Assembly (NCBI GenBank): GCA_965242775.1
Contig: CBDETI010000019.1
Location: 1 to 64,000 of the forward strand
Reading direction: 5' to 3'
DNA: 64,000 bases
DNA from: JAWPMT01 sp965242775
GTDB lineage: Bacteria > Bacteroidota > Bacteroidia > Cytophagales > Cyclobacteriaceae
Part shown: positions 42,714-51,742 of the stretch, in pieces
Position numbering within the stretch: position 1 is the stretch's first letter
How the letters are laid out: each line of letters starts with the position of its first letter
Program-made: the position numbers and the translations under genes
The notes under the pieces: model-generated
Databases searched by the model: none
The model's input: the letters and a program-made list of their open reading frames with translations, nothing else
What the model was told of the DNA's origin: nothing

Positions 42714-44380
42714 TGAAAAAAAGCCAGTTCAGCATGGGCCTCCTATTTTCCGGCCTACTGCTCTTTCTTGCGAACATTAGCCAAAGTCAAAATATCCCTG
42801 TTGGATACCCCTTACTTTACGAAAATTTGAGACGAGCCCAACTGACTGGTGAAGAGGGAATCCACAGTTCATTTTCCAGCCTGCCTCTTTCGGCCAATTC
42901 GTTTCCCTCGCTTATGATCAAGAGCTTTGCCGCGGATACGACCAAAAAGGCAGCCTCTGATGTCAAGTTCGTGCTCCTGAATCCGACAGTCAGAACGGAG
43001 TTCAATGGCCACCACCCCTATTATTCGAATAATGGCGCTATCAAACCCGTGAAGGGTATCTCGACGCTCATAAGCGCAGGAGGTTTTGTGAAATATCGAT
43101 TTGTTTCTATTCAGCTGAAGCCGGAACTGTTGCTATCTCAAAATGGCACCTATGAGGGATTTGCGGATTCGCACCCTGACGCGATTTGGCGATCCAGGTA
43201 TTTGTATTGGAATAGGACCGATACCCCAGAGGACTTCAGAAGTATCGAAGGAGGCAAGATCCTCCCGGGACAGTCTAATATTACTTTTTCATTTTTGAAG
43301 GGTCTTGGCGTGGGTCTATCCACCGAAAATTTATGGTGGGGCCCTGGAAAACGAGGCGCACTCCTGATGACCAATAATGCAGAAGGTTTTCCTCATCTTT
43401 TTTTACGTTCCCTATCGCCAATGAAAACCGGCATCGGTGTGTTTGAAGGGCAAATCATTGCGGGTCGATTAGGCGGTTCAGGAAGTCCTCCTCCAGAACC
43501 TGAGCGAAGAAATCGTAATTCGTTGTTGTACTCACCCAAAGTTGATGGATGGCGATATCTGAGTGCGGCCACCTTTACCTACCAACCAAAATGGGTACCA
43601 GGGCTTGCTGTGGGCTTCACGCGATCATTCCAGGTATACTCCACCTTTGCCAGAGAAAACAATTTTTACTTCCCCTTCTTTACCAATTTATTAAGGGAAA
43701 ACGATGGGCAAAGGGACGAGCTGGACATTGACCAGCTACTTTCTACCCATATACGATGGTACTGGAAAGAAGCCGCTGCAGAATTCTACTTTGAATTTGG
43801 CAGAAATGATGCCTCCATCCGTCTAAGGGATTTGTTGCTGGTCCCACAACATTCGAGGGCCTACATTTTCGGTCTGTCAAAAATCATATCCTTGCAGAAG
43901 CGGCAACTGGAAATAAATTATGAACACGTCGAAATGTCTCAAACCATTAATTACCTGATCAACGACGCAAGCAGCTGGTATTTGCATTCTAGGGTGAGAC
44001 ATGGTTATACGCACAGGGGGGAGGTATTGGGAGCTGGTGTTGGGCCGGGAAGTGACCTGGACCACCTAAGTGCCAACCTTTATGACAAGTCCTCGAGTTA
44101 TGGAATCATCATTGAAAGGTTAAGACATCAAAGTGATTTTTACTACCGCACCTTTGGAGATATAAATGATGCTCGTAGGCATTGGGTGGACTACTCATTT
44201 GGTCTATCCGCAAGTCAGCAGCTTAAGTTTCTCAATGTGGAAGGGCAGTTGATCTATTCAAGATCGCTTAACTACCAGTGGGAGATAAGTGATCCTCTGG
44301 TAGGTAATTTCATTAACGGGCGAGATGTTAACAACCTGGTTTTTAGACTGAATGTAGCCTATATCTTCGGTGGCCAGTAA
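42713..44380 (+). CDS. wzi: Wzi-family capsule assembly outer-membrane protein
   Basis: Wzi is an outer-membrane beta-barrel lectin that holds polymerised capsule on the cell surface. The 555-residue protein has a signal peptide (MKKSQFSMGLLFSGLLLFLANISQSQ), an N-terminal alpha-helical stretch (PLLYENLRRAQLTGE), repeated aromatic beta-strands (TFTYQPKWVPGLAVGFTRSF, FYFEFGRNDAS), and ends in AYIFGGQ, matching Capsule assembly protein Wzi. The Bacteroidota form is longer than the E. coli protein. Its presence suggests the product is a surface-retained capsule, at least in part. Confidence 0.88.
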   Translation: MKKSQFSMGLLFSGLLLFLANISQSQNIPVGYPLLYENLRRAQLTGEEGIHSSFSSLPLSANSFPSLMIKSFAADTTKKAASDVKFVLLNPTVRTEFNGHHPYYSNNGAIKPVKGISTLISAGGFVKYRFVSIQLKPELLLSQNGTYEGFADSHPDAIWRSRYLYWNRTDTPEDFRSIEGGKILPGQSNITFSFLKGLGVGLSTENLWWGPGKRGALLMTNNAEGFPHLFLRSLSPMKTGIGVFEGQIIAGRLGGSGSPPPEPERRNRNSLLYSPKVDGWRYLSAATFTYQPKWVPGLAVGFTRSFQVYSTFARENNFYFPFFTNLLRENDGQRDELDIDQLLSTHIRWYWKEAAAEFYFEFGRNDASIRLRDLLLVPQHSRAYIFGLSKIISLQKRQLEINYEHVEMSQTINYLINDASSWYLHSRVRHGYTHRGEVLGAGVGPGSDLDHLSANLYDKSSSYGIIIERLRHQSDFYYRTFGDINDARRHWVDYSFGLSASQQLKFLNVEGQLIYSRSLNYQWEISDPLVGNFINGRDVNNLVFRLNVAYIFGGQ

Positions 44381-44392
44381 TATGCATGTGAG

Positions 44393-45844
44393 GTGGCAGT
44401 AAAATCCATCAGAGAAAACTATCTTTTCAATTTGGCCAATACCTTGATGAACATTTTGTTCCCGGTGGCCACGTTTCCCTATGTCTCACGGCTGCTAAAT
44501 CCCGAAGGGATAGGACAGGCCCAATTCGCAATATCATTCGCCCAAACTTTGGCCGTCATTGGCGCCCTGGGAATACCTGTCTATGGTTTAAAAGAAATCG
44601 CCAGGGTGAAGCACTCCAACGCGTTGCTTTCAAAGGTATTCTCGGAATTATTCTGGATACATACCATAAGCGTGGCTGTCTTGGCAGCGATCGGGCTATT
44701 GTCCGCTTTTGTAATCGCTGAAAATAATGCCCAGCTTACTTTGATGCTGGTGGCACTTGGGTTAGTTGCTGTGAGCATGTTCAATCTCGATTGGTTCTTC
44801 GGGGGATTGGAAGATTTTGGCTTTATCACCAAGCGATCCCTGATCATAAAGACCATTAGTCTGATAGCCATTTTTCTATTAGTCAAACGTCCTTCCGACC
44901 TCTTTCTTTACACGACAATCCTCACTTTCGGATTTGTTGGGAATTATATTTTGAATGGTTTTGGGCTGATCGGCAAGGTGAAACTAGAACTTGACCTGCG
45001 GAAGTTGTCATTTAAAGATCACTTGCCTCATTTGTTTTTTATCCTGGGGACGATTTTTGCTGCTTCCTTGTACACCTATTCGGATGCCGTCATCTTGGGG
45101 CTAATAACCAACACTTTTGAGGTTGGGATCTATGCTGCCGCCGGTAAGCTGGCTAAAATCGGTATTCCCCTAATTACGGCTTTCGGCACGGTACTTATCC
45201 CAAAAATTGCCGCCGCTTTAGGCAACAATGCACAAGAAAATGGGCAGGAACTCTTACACAAGTCATTTGGCTTTATCGCTTACATGTCTGTCCCGTTATC
45301 GATAGCCATTTTTTTACTCCGGGAAGAGATGATCTTGCTTTTTACCGGTACCGAATTCTTGCAATCGGCGGATGTGCTGGCTTTTCTTGCTTTCCTGCCT
45401 TTTTGGATTGGTTATGGCCATTTTTTTGCTTTTCAGGTACTCATACCTAACAATTTAAGCAATAAAACCACGCTGGCCACCCTCATCGGATTGGTTGTTT
45501 TTATCACTTTCAATGTACTCCTTACGACTTCCATGGGAGCAGTCGGGATCGGTATTACCACGTTACTGACTGAATTTATTGTCACTGTAACCTATTTAAC
45601 TCTGAGTCCCAGGAATATTTCGGAAAAACTACCCTTTAGAAGAATCATCCAGGCATTGATATGCAGTTCGGTAATATTACCAGCGGTAGCACTGGCCAGA
45701 GCGATTTCCAACGAGATACTCATTGTGTTGGTGATAGCTTCAGTTATCGCCGCTCCCCTGTACGTCCTCTTACAGGGTTTGCTCTTTAAAAATCTCTTTT
45801 CCAGGTACCTTTACAATTCCCTTTTAAACCTCACAAGAAAATGA
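44393..45844 (+). CDS. wzx: polysaccharide flippase (Wzx-like)
   Basis: This 483-residue protein has ~14 membrane helices of the MATE/MVF-like polysaccharide biosynthesis family: NYLFNLANTLMNILFPVATFPYVSRLLNPEGIG at the start, NLDWFFGGLEDFGFI, YSDAVILGLITNTFEVGIYAAAGKL in the middle. Wzx moves undecaprenyl-linked repeat units across the inner membrane for polymerisation. It starts with GTG at 44393, 12 nt after wzi, and overlaps the GT2 gene by 4 nt. It is the only flippase visible in the window. Confidence 0.94.
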   Translation: MAVKSIRENYLFNLANTLMNILFPVATFPYVSRLLNPEGIGQAQFAISFAQTLAVIGALGIPVYGLKEIARVKHSNALLSKVFSELFWIHTISVAVLAAIGLLSAFVIAENNAQLTLMLVALGLVAVSMFNLDWFFGGLEDFGFITKRSLIIKTISLIAIFLLVKRPSDLFLYTTILTFGFVGNYILNGFGLIGKVKLELDLRKLSFKDHLPHLFFILGTIFAASLYTYSDAVILGLITNTFEVGIYAAAGKLAKIGIPLITAFGTVLIPKIAAALGNNAQENGQELLHKSFGFIAYMSVPLSIAIFLLREEMILLFTGTEFLQSADVLAFLAFLPFWIGYGHFFAFQVLIPNNLSNKTTLATLIGLVVFITFNVLLTTSMGAVGIGITTLLTEFIVTVTYLTLSPRNISEKLPFRRIIQALICSSVILPAVALARAISNEILIVLVIASVIAAPLYVLLQGLLFKNLFSRYLYNSLLNLTRK

Positions 45845-46749
45845 ACATTGAGGTAGTAATGGCAACGTACAATGGGGAAAAGTTCCTGGAAGAGCAAGTA
45901 CGTAGCATCCTTGATCAAACGCTAAATCCTACAAAAATTCGAATATTCGACGACCAGTCGAGTGATCACACCTTTGACATTTTGCAACGCCTGAAAGAGG
46001 AGTTTCCTCATAAGCTCGAAATAGAACAGAACAGTAAAAACCTTGGTGTCATTGCCAATTTTATGAAGGGAATCCGCGAATGCGAGGAAGGCAATTATAT
46101 CGCATTGTCGGATCAAGATGATATCTGGGAGAAAGACAAACTTCTACTGTGCAGCCAACAAATGAGGGAAGTTGAGCAGGCCAAAAATGAGCCTTGTTTG
46201 ATTTATTCCGACTTGTCGATAATAAATGAAAGCGGCGACGCCATTGCTCCTTCTTTCTGGAAAAGGACACAAATAGGTAGGTTTGAACATCGTTTGGAGG
46301 TATTGCTTGGCATGAATTTCGTCACCGGTTGCACTACGCTAATGAATCCTGCGATTCGGTCCTATTTGACCCGAATACCCTTGAGCATCGATATGCATGA
46401 CTATTGGATGGCACTTATCGCGTGCTGTTTTGGCGGGCTGTCAGGTATTGATCAACCTCTTGTCAAGTACAGGCAACATGCGAGCAACGTGCTTTTCAAT
46501 ACTTCCGCAAAACCAAAAAGTAAAATCCAAAAGATTTTGGATCATTGGAAATACTTGATGGACCCTAAAAGTTATTTGTCCTCAAGATTCGAAGCTGTGG
46601 AGGCATTTTATGGGATTTTTGGTCCGGATCTTACTGAGAGTCAAAAGGAGAAATTCGAATATTTTCTAAGTCTCAAAGGAAAGAACTACGTAACAAAAAG
46701 GCATTCCTTAAAAAAGTCAATGGCGCCATTTATGGCCGGTAGCAACTGA
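45841..46749 (+). CDS. GT2 family glycosyltransferase
   Basis: The 302-residue protein is an inverting GT-A glycosyltransferase: EVVMATYNGEKFLEEQVRSIL and IFDDQSSDHTFD bind the nucleotide sugar, and ALSDQDDIWEKDKL carries the metal-binding DxD-type Asp residues. The sequence resembles rhamnosyl- or galactosyltransferases of capsule loci, but donor and acceptor cannot be told. It overlaps the flippase by 4 nt (ATGA) and ends the plus-strand block. A 14-bp perfect palindrome starts at its stop codon. Confidence 0.93.
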   Translation: MNIEVVMATYNGEKFLEEQVRSILDQTLNPTKIRIFDDQSSDHTFDILQRLKEEFPHKLEIEQNSKNLGVIANFMKGIRECEEGNYIALSDQDDIWEKDKLLLCSQQMREVEQAKNEPCLIYSDLSIINESGDAIAPSFWKRTQIGRFEHRLEVLLGMNFVTGCTTLMNPAIRSYLTRIPLSIDMHDYWMALIACCFGGLSGIDQPLVKYRQHASNVLFNTSAKPKSKIQKILDHWKYLMDPKSYLSSRFEAVEAFYGIFGPDLTESQKEKFEYFLSLKGKNYVTKRHSLKKSMAPFMAGSN

Positions 46750-46762
46750 TTTGTTAACAAAT
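46749..46762. other. 14-bp perfect palindrome ATTTGTTAACAAAT
   Basis: A perfect dyad without a loop sits between the convergent ends of the plus-strand capsule block and the long minus-strand glycosyltransferase run. It could be a protein-binding site or chance in AT-rich sequence. No T-run suggests a classic terminator. Confidence 0.5.
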
Positions 46763-46783
46763 TCCAGCCGTGTGGAGGTCTTT

Positions 46784-47890
46784 CTAACGGGCTACATCCT
46801 GGAAGACTTCCAGGTACCTATCCGCCACATGGTCCCACTCGTATTTTTGCACGATTCCATCTCTGGATGAAGATTTTAAGGATCCGATCCGTGCGGGGTT
46901 CTGCTCCATTTTGTCTATCGCAGTGGTTACCGAGCCCTCATGCTTTTCGAAAAAATCACCATGTTTCCCGTTTTGCAGCATTTCTTGGTTAAAAGGAGTG
47001 TCAAGCGCCAAGATAGCACAACCGTAGGCCATGGCTTTCAACATGGTTGGGTTGGTGCCTCCATACTCATGTCCATGGACATAGCAGTAAGCACTGTGGT
47101 ACAACTCCGCCAATTCCTCCTGATCAGTCACATACCCGGTAAACAATAGCCTGCGATCCTCATCCCCTTTCGATTTGATCTTTGAGGCATACTCATCTTT
47201 ATAAGGTACATCTCCAACGACGACCAGCCGTTTTTCTGAAGATGACTTTAAAAAACCCTCCACAATCAAATCTGCATTGTTGTCCGGAATTAAGCGCCCT
47301 ACGATTAGATAGTAATCGTCCGGTTTCAGCTCCCACTTGTTAATCAGCTCTGGTTGTGTAGAGAAACGCTTGTTGGCTCCGTAGGCGATTACCTCGGAAT
47401 CACTGTCAAACAAATCCAAATAGATGCGACGCATGGCCTCTGAATCATTGATCAACTTGTCGTAAAATTTTGTAGAAAGCTTCGAGGCAAAATAAAAATA
47501 TTTCGCACCGAGCCCCTTCCACTTCGGACGCTTCCATTCCAAACCATCCAAGTTTATGACGGTCCTCTTTCTAAAAAGTCTGGAGAGTAGACCAAACGGT
47601 CCATTGGCCGTATTCACAACTAAAATGACATCCACCGGACTAAAACAGCAATGCAGCATGGATAAAAAGGAGTGTGAAAGCTGACTGAGAATTTTAGTCT
47701 CAATTGATGGCATATATACGAGTTTCACGCCGTTCACCTCCCGTGGACGTTTGTCAAATAGCCCTCGATGACAATAAACTGTGACCTCAACGCCTTTTTT
47801 AACCAATCGCTCAGACAATTCTCTAACCAGTGTTTCGTAGCCACTGTAAACGTAAGGGTAGCCTCTAGAACCTATTATGGCAATCCGCAT
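46784..47890 (-). CDS. DUF1972-type GT4 glycosyltransferase
   Basis: The 368-residue protein starts MRIAIIGSRGYPYVYSGYET, the hallmark of the DUF1972 group of glycosyltransferases (rhamnosyltransferase-like in several capsule loci), and continues with a GT-B fold: NLDGLEWKRPKWKG, YYLIVGRLIPDNNADLIVEGF and HGHEYGGTNPTMLKAMAYGCAI. It works on a retaining mechanism with a nucleotide sugar, type unknown. It is the last gene of the minus-strand run, 9 nt after its neighbour. Confidence 0.93.
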   Translation of the reverse strand: MRIAIIGSRGYPYVYSGYETLVRELSERLVKKGVEVTVYCHRGLFDKRPREVNGVKLVYMPSIETKILSQLSHSFLSMLHCCFSPVDVILVVNTANGPFGLLSRLFRKRTVINLDGLEWKRPKWKGLGAKYFYFASKLSTKFYDKLINDSEAMRRIYLDLFDSDSEVIAYGANKRFSTQPELINKWELKPDDYYLIVGRLIPDNNADLIVEGFLKSSSEKRLVVVGDVPYKDEYASKIKSKGDEDRRLLFTGYVTDQEELAELYHSAYCYVHGHEYGGTNPTMLKAMAYGCAILALDTPFNQEMLQNGKHGDFFEKHEGSVTTAIDKMEQNPARIGSLKSSSRDGIVQKYEWDHVADRYLEVFQDVAR

Positions 47891-47899
47891 GATGGCAGG

Positions 47900-49048
47900 T
47901 CATTTCAAGTGTTCTTTAAAAATGCGCTGGACGTTCTCTCTGTAAGTATCAAAAGTAAAATGCTTCTCCAGTTTTATTCGGGCGTTTCGTCCCAGCCGAG
48001 CCCGAAGTTGGTCATCCTCGAGAAATGTGCTCAGGTGGTGTACCATTGCATCAACATCGTTGGGGGCCACGATAAATCCCTCTTTCTCATGCTCTATCAT
48101 ATCCAAAACACCTCCATGACCATTGGCAATAATCGCTTTACTGTGAGCCATGGCTTCCAGGGCAGTGGTAGGAAAAGGGTCTGGCAGCGTACTTGGCAGA
48201 ATGAATACGTCAAATGCGATCAGGTATTCTGAAATGTTCGGATTAAATGGTTCAATAAAAAACCGATCCTGCAATCCAAGTGCCTCCACCTGTTGCTCAA
48301 ATTCTTTCAAGCGCCATTCATCTCCAGTGAAGGGGCTTCCTAATGCCAGGAAATAGGCATTTTTCTTTTCACAGGCCTTGGCAACTTTTAGAAAAAGGTC
48401 CTGCCCTTTCCAATGACTAATCCTTCCAATCATTCCTACCAGGTGATCTGTAGATTTTAAGCCTAATTTTTCTTTTAGACCCGAACTCTCATGAATGTCA
48501 TAGTCGCTAAGGTTGATCCCATTATTTAACACAATCGTCTTTTCCAGGAGATCACTGGCTCCCGCACTTAAGTGCTTGGAGGTACTTGATGAAACCGCGA
48601 GCACTTTCGTAGCAAAATATCTATATAAGAGCCGAATAAAGTTGCTCACCACCTTTGGGGAAACGACTATTTCCCTTAGATGCCACAGGTGTGGGACATT
48701 TAAGGCCATGGCCACAAACCCTCCGACAAAAACAGAGGAAGTATTGGAGTGGATCAGTTTCACCTTGTATTTCCAACCGATGACCAGCAACTTGAAAAAA
48801 GCAAATACCACTTTAAAAAGCCACACAAAGACACCCAGGGGGCTGAAGTACTTCCGCCGCATGGCTGCCAAATTCATCACAAATACTTCCACTTGTTCCC
48901 TTTCTAATCGCTCGACCAGCGGGCCATGATAGGGCAGTACCGCTATGATTTTCTTGTCATAGAGTGGGCGAATGGCGAGTATGGTCCGTACCAGACTTCT
49001 ATCTGCCCCGTACAAATCCGAACTAGAATTTATAAAAAGGATCGCCAT
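47900..49048 (-). CDS. GT4 family glycosyltransferase
   Basis: This GT-B enzyme of 382 residues has the N-terminal acceptor-binding half (FINSSSDLYGADRSLVRTIL, HLWHLREIV) and the C-terminal donor half (MIGRISHWKGQDLFLKVA, FDVFILPSTLPDPFPTTALE and IANGHGGVLDMI). It is a retaining glycosyltransferase, possibly mannosyl- or galactosyl-specific. It shares one base with the acyltransferase gene upstream (start and stop overlap at 49048). Confidence 0.93.
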   Translation of the reverse strand: MAILFINSSSDLYGADRSLVRTILAIRPLYDKKIIAVLPYHGPLVERLEREQVEVFVMNLAAMRRKYFSPLGVFVWLFKVVFAFFKLLVIGWKYKVKLIHSNTSSVFVGGFVAMALNVPHLWHLREIVVSPKVVSNFIRLLYRYFATKVLAVSSSTSKHLSAGASDLLEKTIVLNNGINLSDYDIHESSGLKEKLGLKSTDHLVGMIGRISHWKGQDLFLKVAKACEKKNAYFLALGSPFTGDEWRLKEFEQQVEALGLQDRFFIEPFNPNISEYLIAFDVFILPSTLPDPFPTTALEAMAHSKAIIANGHGGVLDMIEHEKEGFIVAPNDVDAMVHHLSTFLEDDQLRARLGRNARIKLEKHFTFDTYRENVQRIFKEHLK

Positions 49049-49734
49049 TAATTCCTCGACTTTATGACCATGGCGGGATTACCGGCTACTACTGAGTGAG
49101 GGGGGACATCCTTGGTGACTACACTACCCGCAGCCACAATACTGCCGTGACCAATGGTTACACCTGCCAATATGATGCTATTTGCCGCTATCCAACAATC
49201 ATCTTCTATTGAAATGAAAGAGGTGGTTACTCCTTGTGATTTCATTGGTACATCAGTTTGATCAAAGTTGTGATTCTCTGCATACAACCCCACCCTGGGG
49301 GAAATCATCACATTGTTACCTATGGTAATCTTGCCGGAGCAGCCCACATAGCTATAGGGTCCAATATTTGAATTATTTCCTATCTCCAGCCCTTGACCGA
49401 TGTTTCCTCCATATTGATTGGAGGGCCGGATAGATGAGAATTTACCAATGGTTACATTATCCCCACAAATTATCCCCTCCTTGGAGAGACCGTTGACTTC
49501 TGCAAAATCGTCGATGTTGAAATTTTTGCCTACTCGAATGTATGAGCAGTTGAAGACTTTGGTACCCTTGCCGCACAGAACTAATCCCTTTGAAGCGCCT
49601 AGAAAGATTTTCAGGATCAAGCCCCTGACCACCTTGGGAACCAGCATTCGAAGCGAAATGAATTTATCCCGGGCCGTCCAGTCGGGTCCGTACCTGCCTC
49701 CCCCCTTTATTTGCCTAAAATTGTTAGTCAGCAT
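49048..49734 (-). CDS. left-handed beta-helix (hexapeptide) acyltransferase
   Basis: The 228-residue protein is built from hexapeptide repeats (GDNVTIGKFSSI, IGNNSNIGPYSYVG, ITIGNNVMISPRVGLYAENHNF, and IAANSIILAGVTIGHGSIVA) ending in SVVTKDVPPHSVVAGNPA, as in WcaF/VatD-like O-acetyltransferases. Its YAENHNF carries the probable catalytic His. It would acetylate a sugar of the repeat unit from acetyl-CoA. It starts 11 nt inside the next upstream gene and overlaps the downstream GT4 by one base. Confidence 0.92.
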   Translation of the reverse strand: MLTNNFRQIKGGGRYGPDWTARDKFISLRMLVPKVVRGLILKIFLGASKGLVLCGKGTKVFNCSYIRVGKNFNIDDFAEVNGLSKEGIICGDNVTIGKFSSIRPSNQYGGNIGQGLEIGNNSNIGPYSYVGCSGKITIGNNVMISPRVGLYAENHNFDQTDVPMKSQGVTTSFISIEDDCWIAANSIILAGVTIGHGSIVAAGSVVTKDVPPHSVVAGNPAMVIKSRN

Positions 49735-50809
49735 CCTGGAAAATGGCTAAAAGTTCCTTGACAGAATTATTCCAATTGTACTTCAGTAGAACCTGTTCTC
49801 CTTTATTGACCAAATCATTTCGAAGATAAGAATCGTCAAGTATTTTTTGCACGACCCTCGCAATATCCGTAGGATTATCCGCATTAAAAGTGGGCCAGTC
49901 CTTACCAAGAATTTCCAAAAAGGCACCATACCTGGAAGTAACCACAGGTATCCCATGTTGCAGTGCTTCCAGGACGGGAATGCCAAAACCTTCGTATTTA
50001 GAAGGGAATACCAGAAGCGCTGCGTGCCTGTAAGCGGCCAGCAGTTCTCCTTCGCTAACGTGACCAGTGAGCATCACCTTGTCCTGGATTCCCAGGTCCT
50101 GTATGGTCTGGACAATGTTTTGATAATCGTCCATGTCGTTTTTTGGTCCTCTTTGGCCGATCAATACCAACTTTTTATCTGTTCCTTCAATTAACGAGAA
50201 GGCTTTAATCAGATTTACCAGGTTTTTTCTTTTCTCCATAACCCCCACATGCAGGAGGTAGCCTTGAGCAGTCAAGTTCCTCGATGTTAGAAACGTCCGA
50301 TCTTCGGATACATTGAGGGATTTTGGACCCAAAGGTATTACGGACACTTTGGAGCCGGGAATGCCCAACACATCCTCTAGCTTCTTTTTGGTAAAAAGTG
50401 AATTGACCACAATCCGAGCACTTCTTTTCGCCGCAGACACAGCCATAAACGAAAAATATCTACGCCAAACAGGGTTGTAGTGGCTCTTAAATTCCCAAAA
50501 ATTTGTCCCATGAAAGAACGGAAACGCCTTAAATCCTCTGGTGAAATAGGGAGCTACATAGTCATTGCATAGGAGCACGTCACTTCCGGAACGTCTCACC
50601 ATTTTAGGAAGAATGTATTGTTTCCACCAAAAGTATTTGAGATGCTCAACGATCTTGGCAATACGGGATTGGGGTGGTGCTAGCGAATTTGGTTTGAGCA
50701 AGACAACATCTCCATGTTGGTTCTGAAGGCCCTTGATCAATTCTTCATGTACGGTTCGAATGCCCGTTTTCGCAAAGGCCAGGTCTCTAATGTCTACCGC
50801 AATACGCAT
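49724..50809 (-). CDS. GT4 family glycosyltransferase
   Basis: The 361-residue GT-B enzyme opens with RIAVDIRDLAFAKTGIRTVH and has the hallmark VNSLFTKKKLEDVLGIPGSKVSVIPLG, YLLHVGVMEKRKNLVNLIKAF and LVFPSKYEGFGIPVLEALQHGIP with the EX7E-type donor-binding glutamates. It resembles WbaZ/WcaI-like mannosyltransferases, without proof. It overlaps the acyltransferase by 11 nt and is 3 nt from the GT2 upstream. Confidence 0.93.
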   Translation of the reverse strand: MRIAVDIRDLAFAKTGIRTVHEELIKGLQNQHGDVVLLKPNSLAPPQSRIAKIVEHLKYFWWKQYILPKMVRRSGSDVLLCNDYVAPYFTRGFKAFPFFHGTNFWEFKSHYNPVWRRYFSFMAVSAAKRSARIVVNSLFTKKKLEDVLGIPGSKVSVIPLGPKSLNVSEDRTFLTSRNLTAQGYLLHVGVMEKRKNLVNLIKAFSLIEGTDKKLVLIGQRGPKNDMDDYQNIVQTIQDLGIQDKVMLTGHVSEGELLAAYRHAALLVFPSKYEGFGIPVLEALQHGIPVVTSRYGAFLEILGKDWPTFNADNPTDIARVVQKILDDSYLRNDLVNKGEQVLLKYNWNNSVKELLAIFQDAD

Positions 50810-50812
50810 TTA

Positions 50813-51742
50813 CTAATCAAAACTGGGTCTGCTTTTTATTTCACCAAGCCCATGTCTTACTCCTTTCAAGGTCTTCTTGAACTTGGTCCATCTCCCTCGG
50901 AGGGCAAAGTAAGTCAGATAAATAGTCAACTTGATCACTTGAACTGCTGCGGCACCTATGATATGCGGAAATGCAATATTCTTTCGGATCATAAAAAGAT
51001 GATTTCTTACATTCAGATAATGCCTCGTAGGGGATACTCTTCCTTCCTTTCCCTTTTTTTTTGCGGTGGTGGAAGCGCTACCAACATGATAAACATGGGC
51101 CTTCGGTTGATATCTCAGGACTTTACCCTCCTTTCTAATTCTTAGGGACCAGTCCAAATCCTCGAAAATGGCAAAATAAATATCGTCTAAGGGGCCGATA
51201 GTTCTGACAAGATCCGTCGGGATCAGGAAGCAACATCCTGTTATCCAATCAAGATCTTTGGCCTGAGAGAATTCCTCGGAATCCAGCCGTCGGGAGCCAA
51301 TAGTTCTTGGAAAGCCAATCCATGGATTAAGTTCTCCGCCAGCACTCCAGATCCTGGCTTTATCTTCCATTAGATAGATCTTGGGTTGCACTGCTCCCAC
51401 ATTTTCATCCGCGAATGGCTCCAACATGAGTCTCAAAAAGTCCGGAGAGACGGTGGTGTCATTGTTTAGAAGTAGAATGTATTGAAAGTCTTTTTCAAGC
51501 GCATAATCGATGCCAACATTGTTCCCGCCCGTGAACCCCAGGTTCCGTTGATTCTCTATAAGCGTTATGTCTTGGCGGGTCCTGAGGGTAGCCAGGTCTT
51601 CGGATTCACTGGCATTGTCCACGACAATAGTTTCGAAATTGTCGTACTCGAGTAATCGAAGTGATTCGATACAATCAACTGTAAGCTTTGAGCCGTTCCA
51701 GTTGACCAGGATAATCGCCACGGATGGATTTCTTACTCCCAT
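50813..51742 (-). CDS. GT2 family glycosyltransferase (rhamnosyltransferase-like)
   Basis: This inverting GT-A enzyme of 309 residues has SVAIILVNWNGSKLTVDCIESL, ETIVVDNASES, NLGFTGGNNVGIDYAL and YILLLNNDTTVSPDFL with the DxD-like Asp, then DLDWITGCCFLIP. The pattern matches bacterial rhamnosyltransferases such as WbbL, but the donor is not provable from sequence. A basic C-terminal membrane-associated segment is present. It overlaps the sulfotransferase by 10 nt. Confidence 0.93.
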   Translation of the reverse strand: MGVRNPSVAIILVNWNGSKLTVDCIESLRLLEYDNFETIVVDNASESEDLATLRTRQDITLIENQRNLGFTGGNNVGIDYALEKDFQYILLLNNDTTVSPDFLRLMLEPFADENVGAVQPKIYLMEDKARIWSAGGELNPWIGFPRTIGSRRLDSEEFSQAKDLDWITGCCFLIPTDLVRTIGPLDDIYFAIFEDLDWSLRIRKEGKVLRYQPKAHVYHVGSASTTAKKKGKEGRVSPTRHYLNVRNHLFMIRKNIAFPHIIGAAAVQVIKLTIYLTYFALRGRWTKFKKTLKGVRHGLGEIKSRPSFD

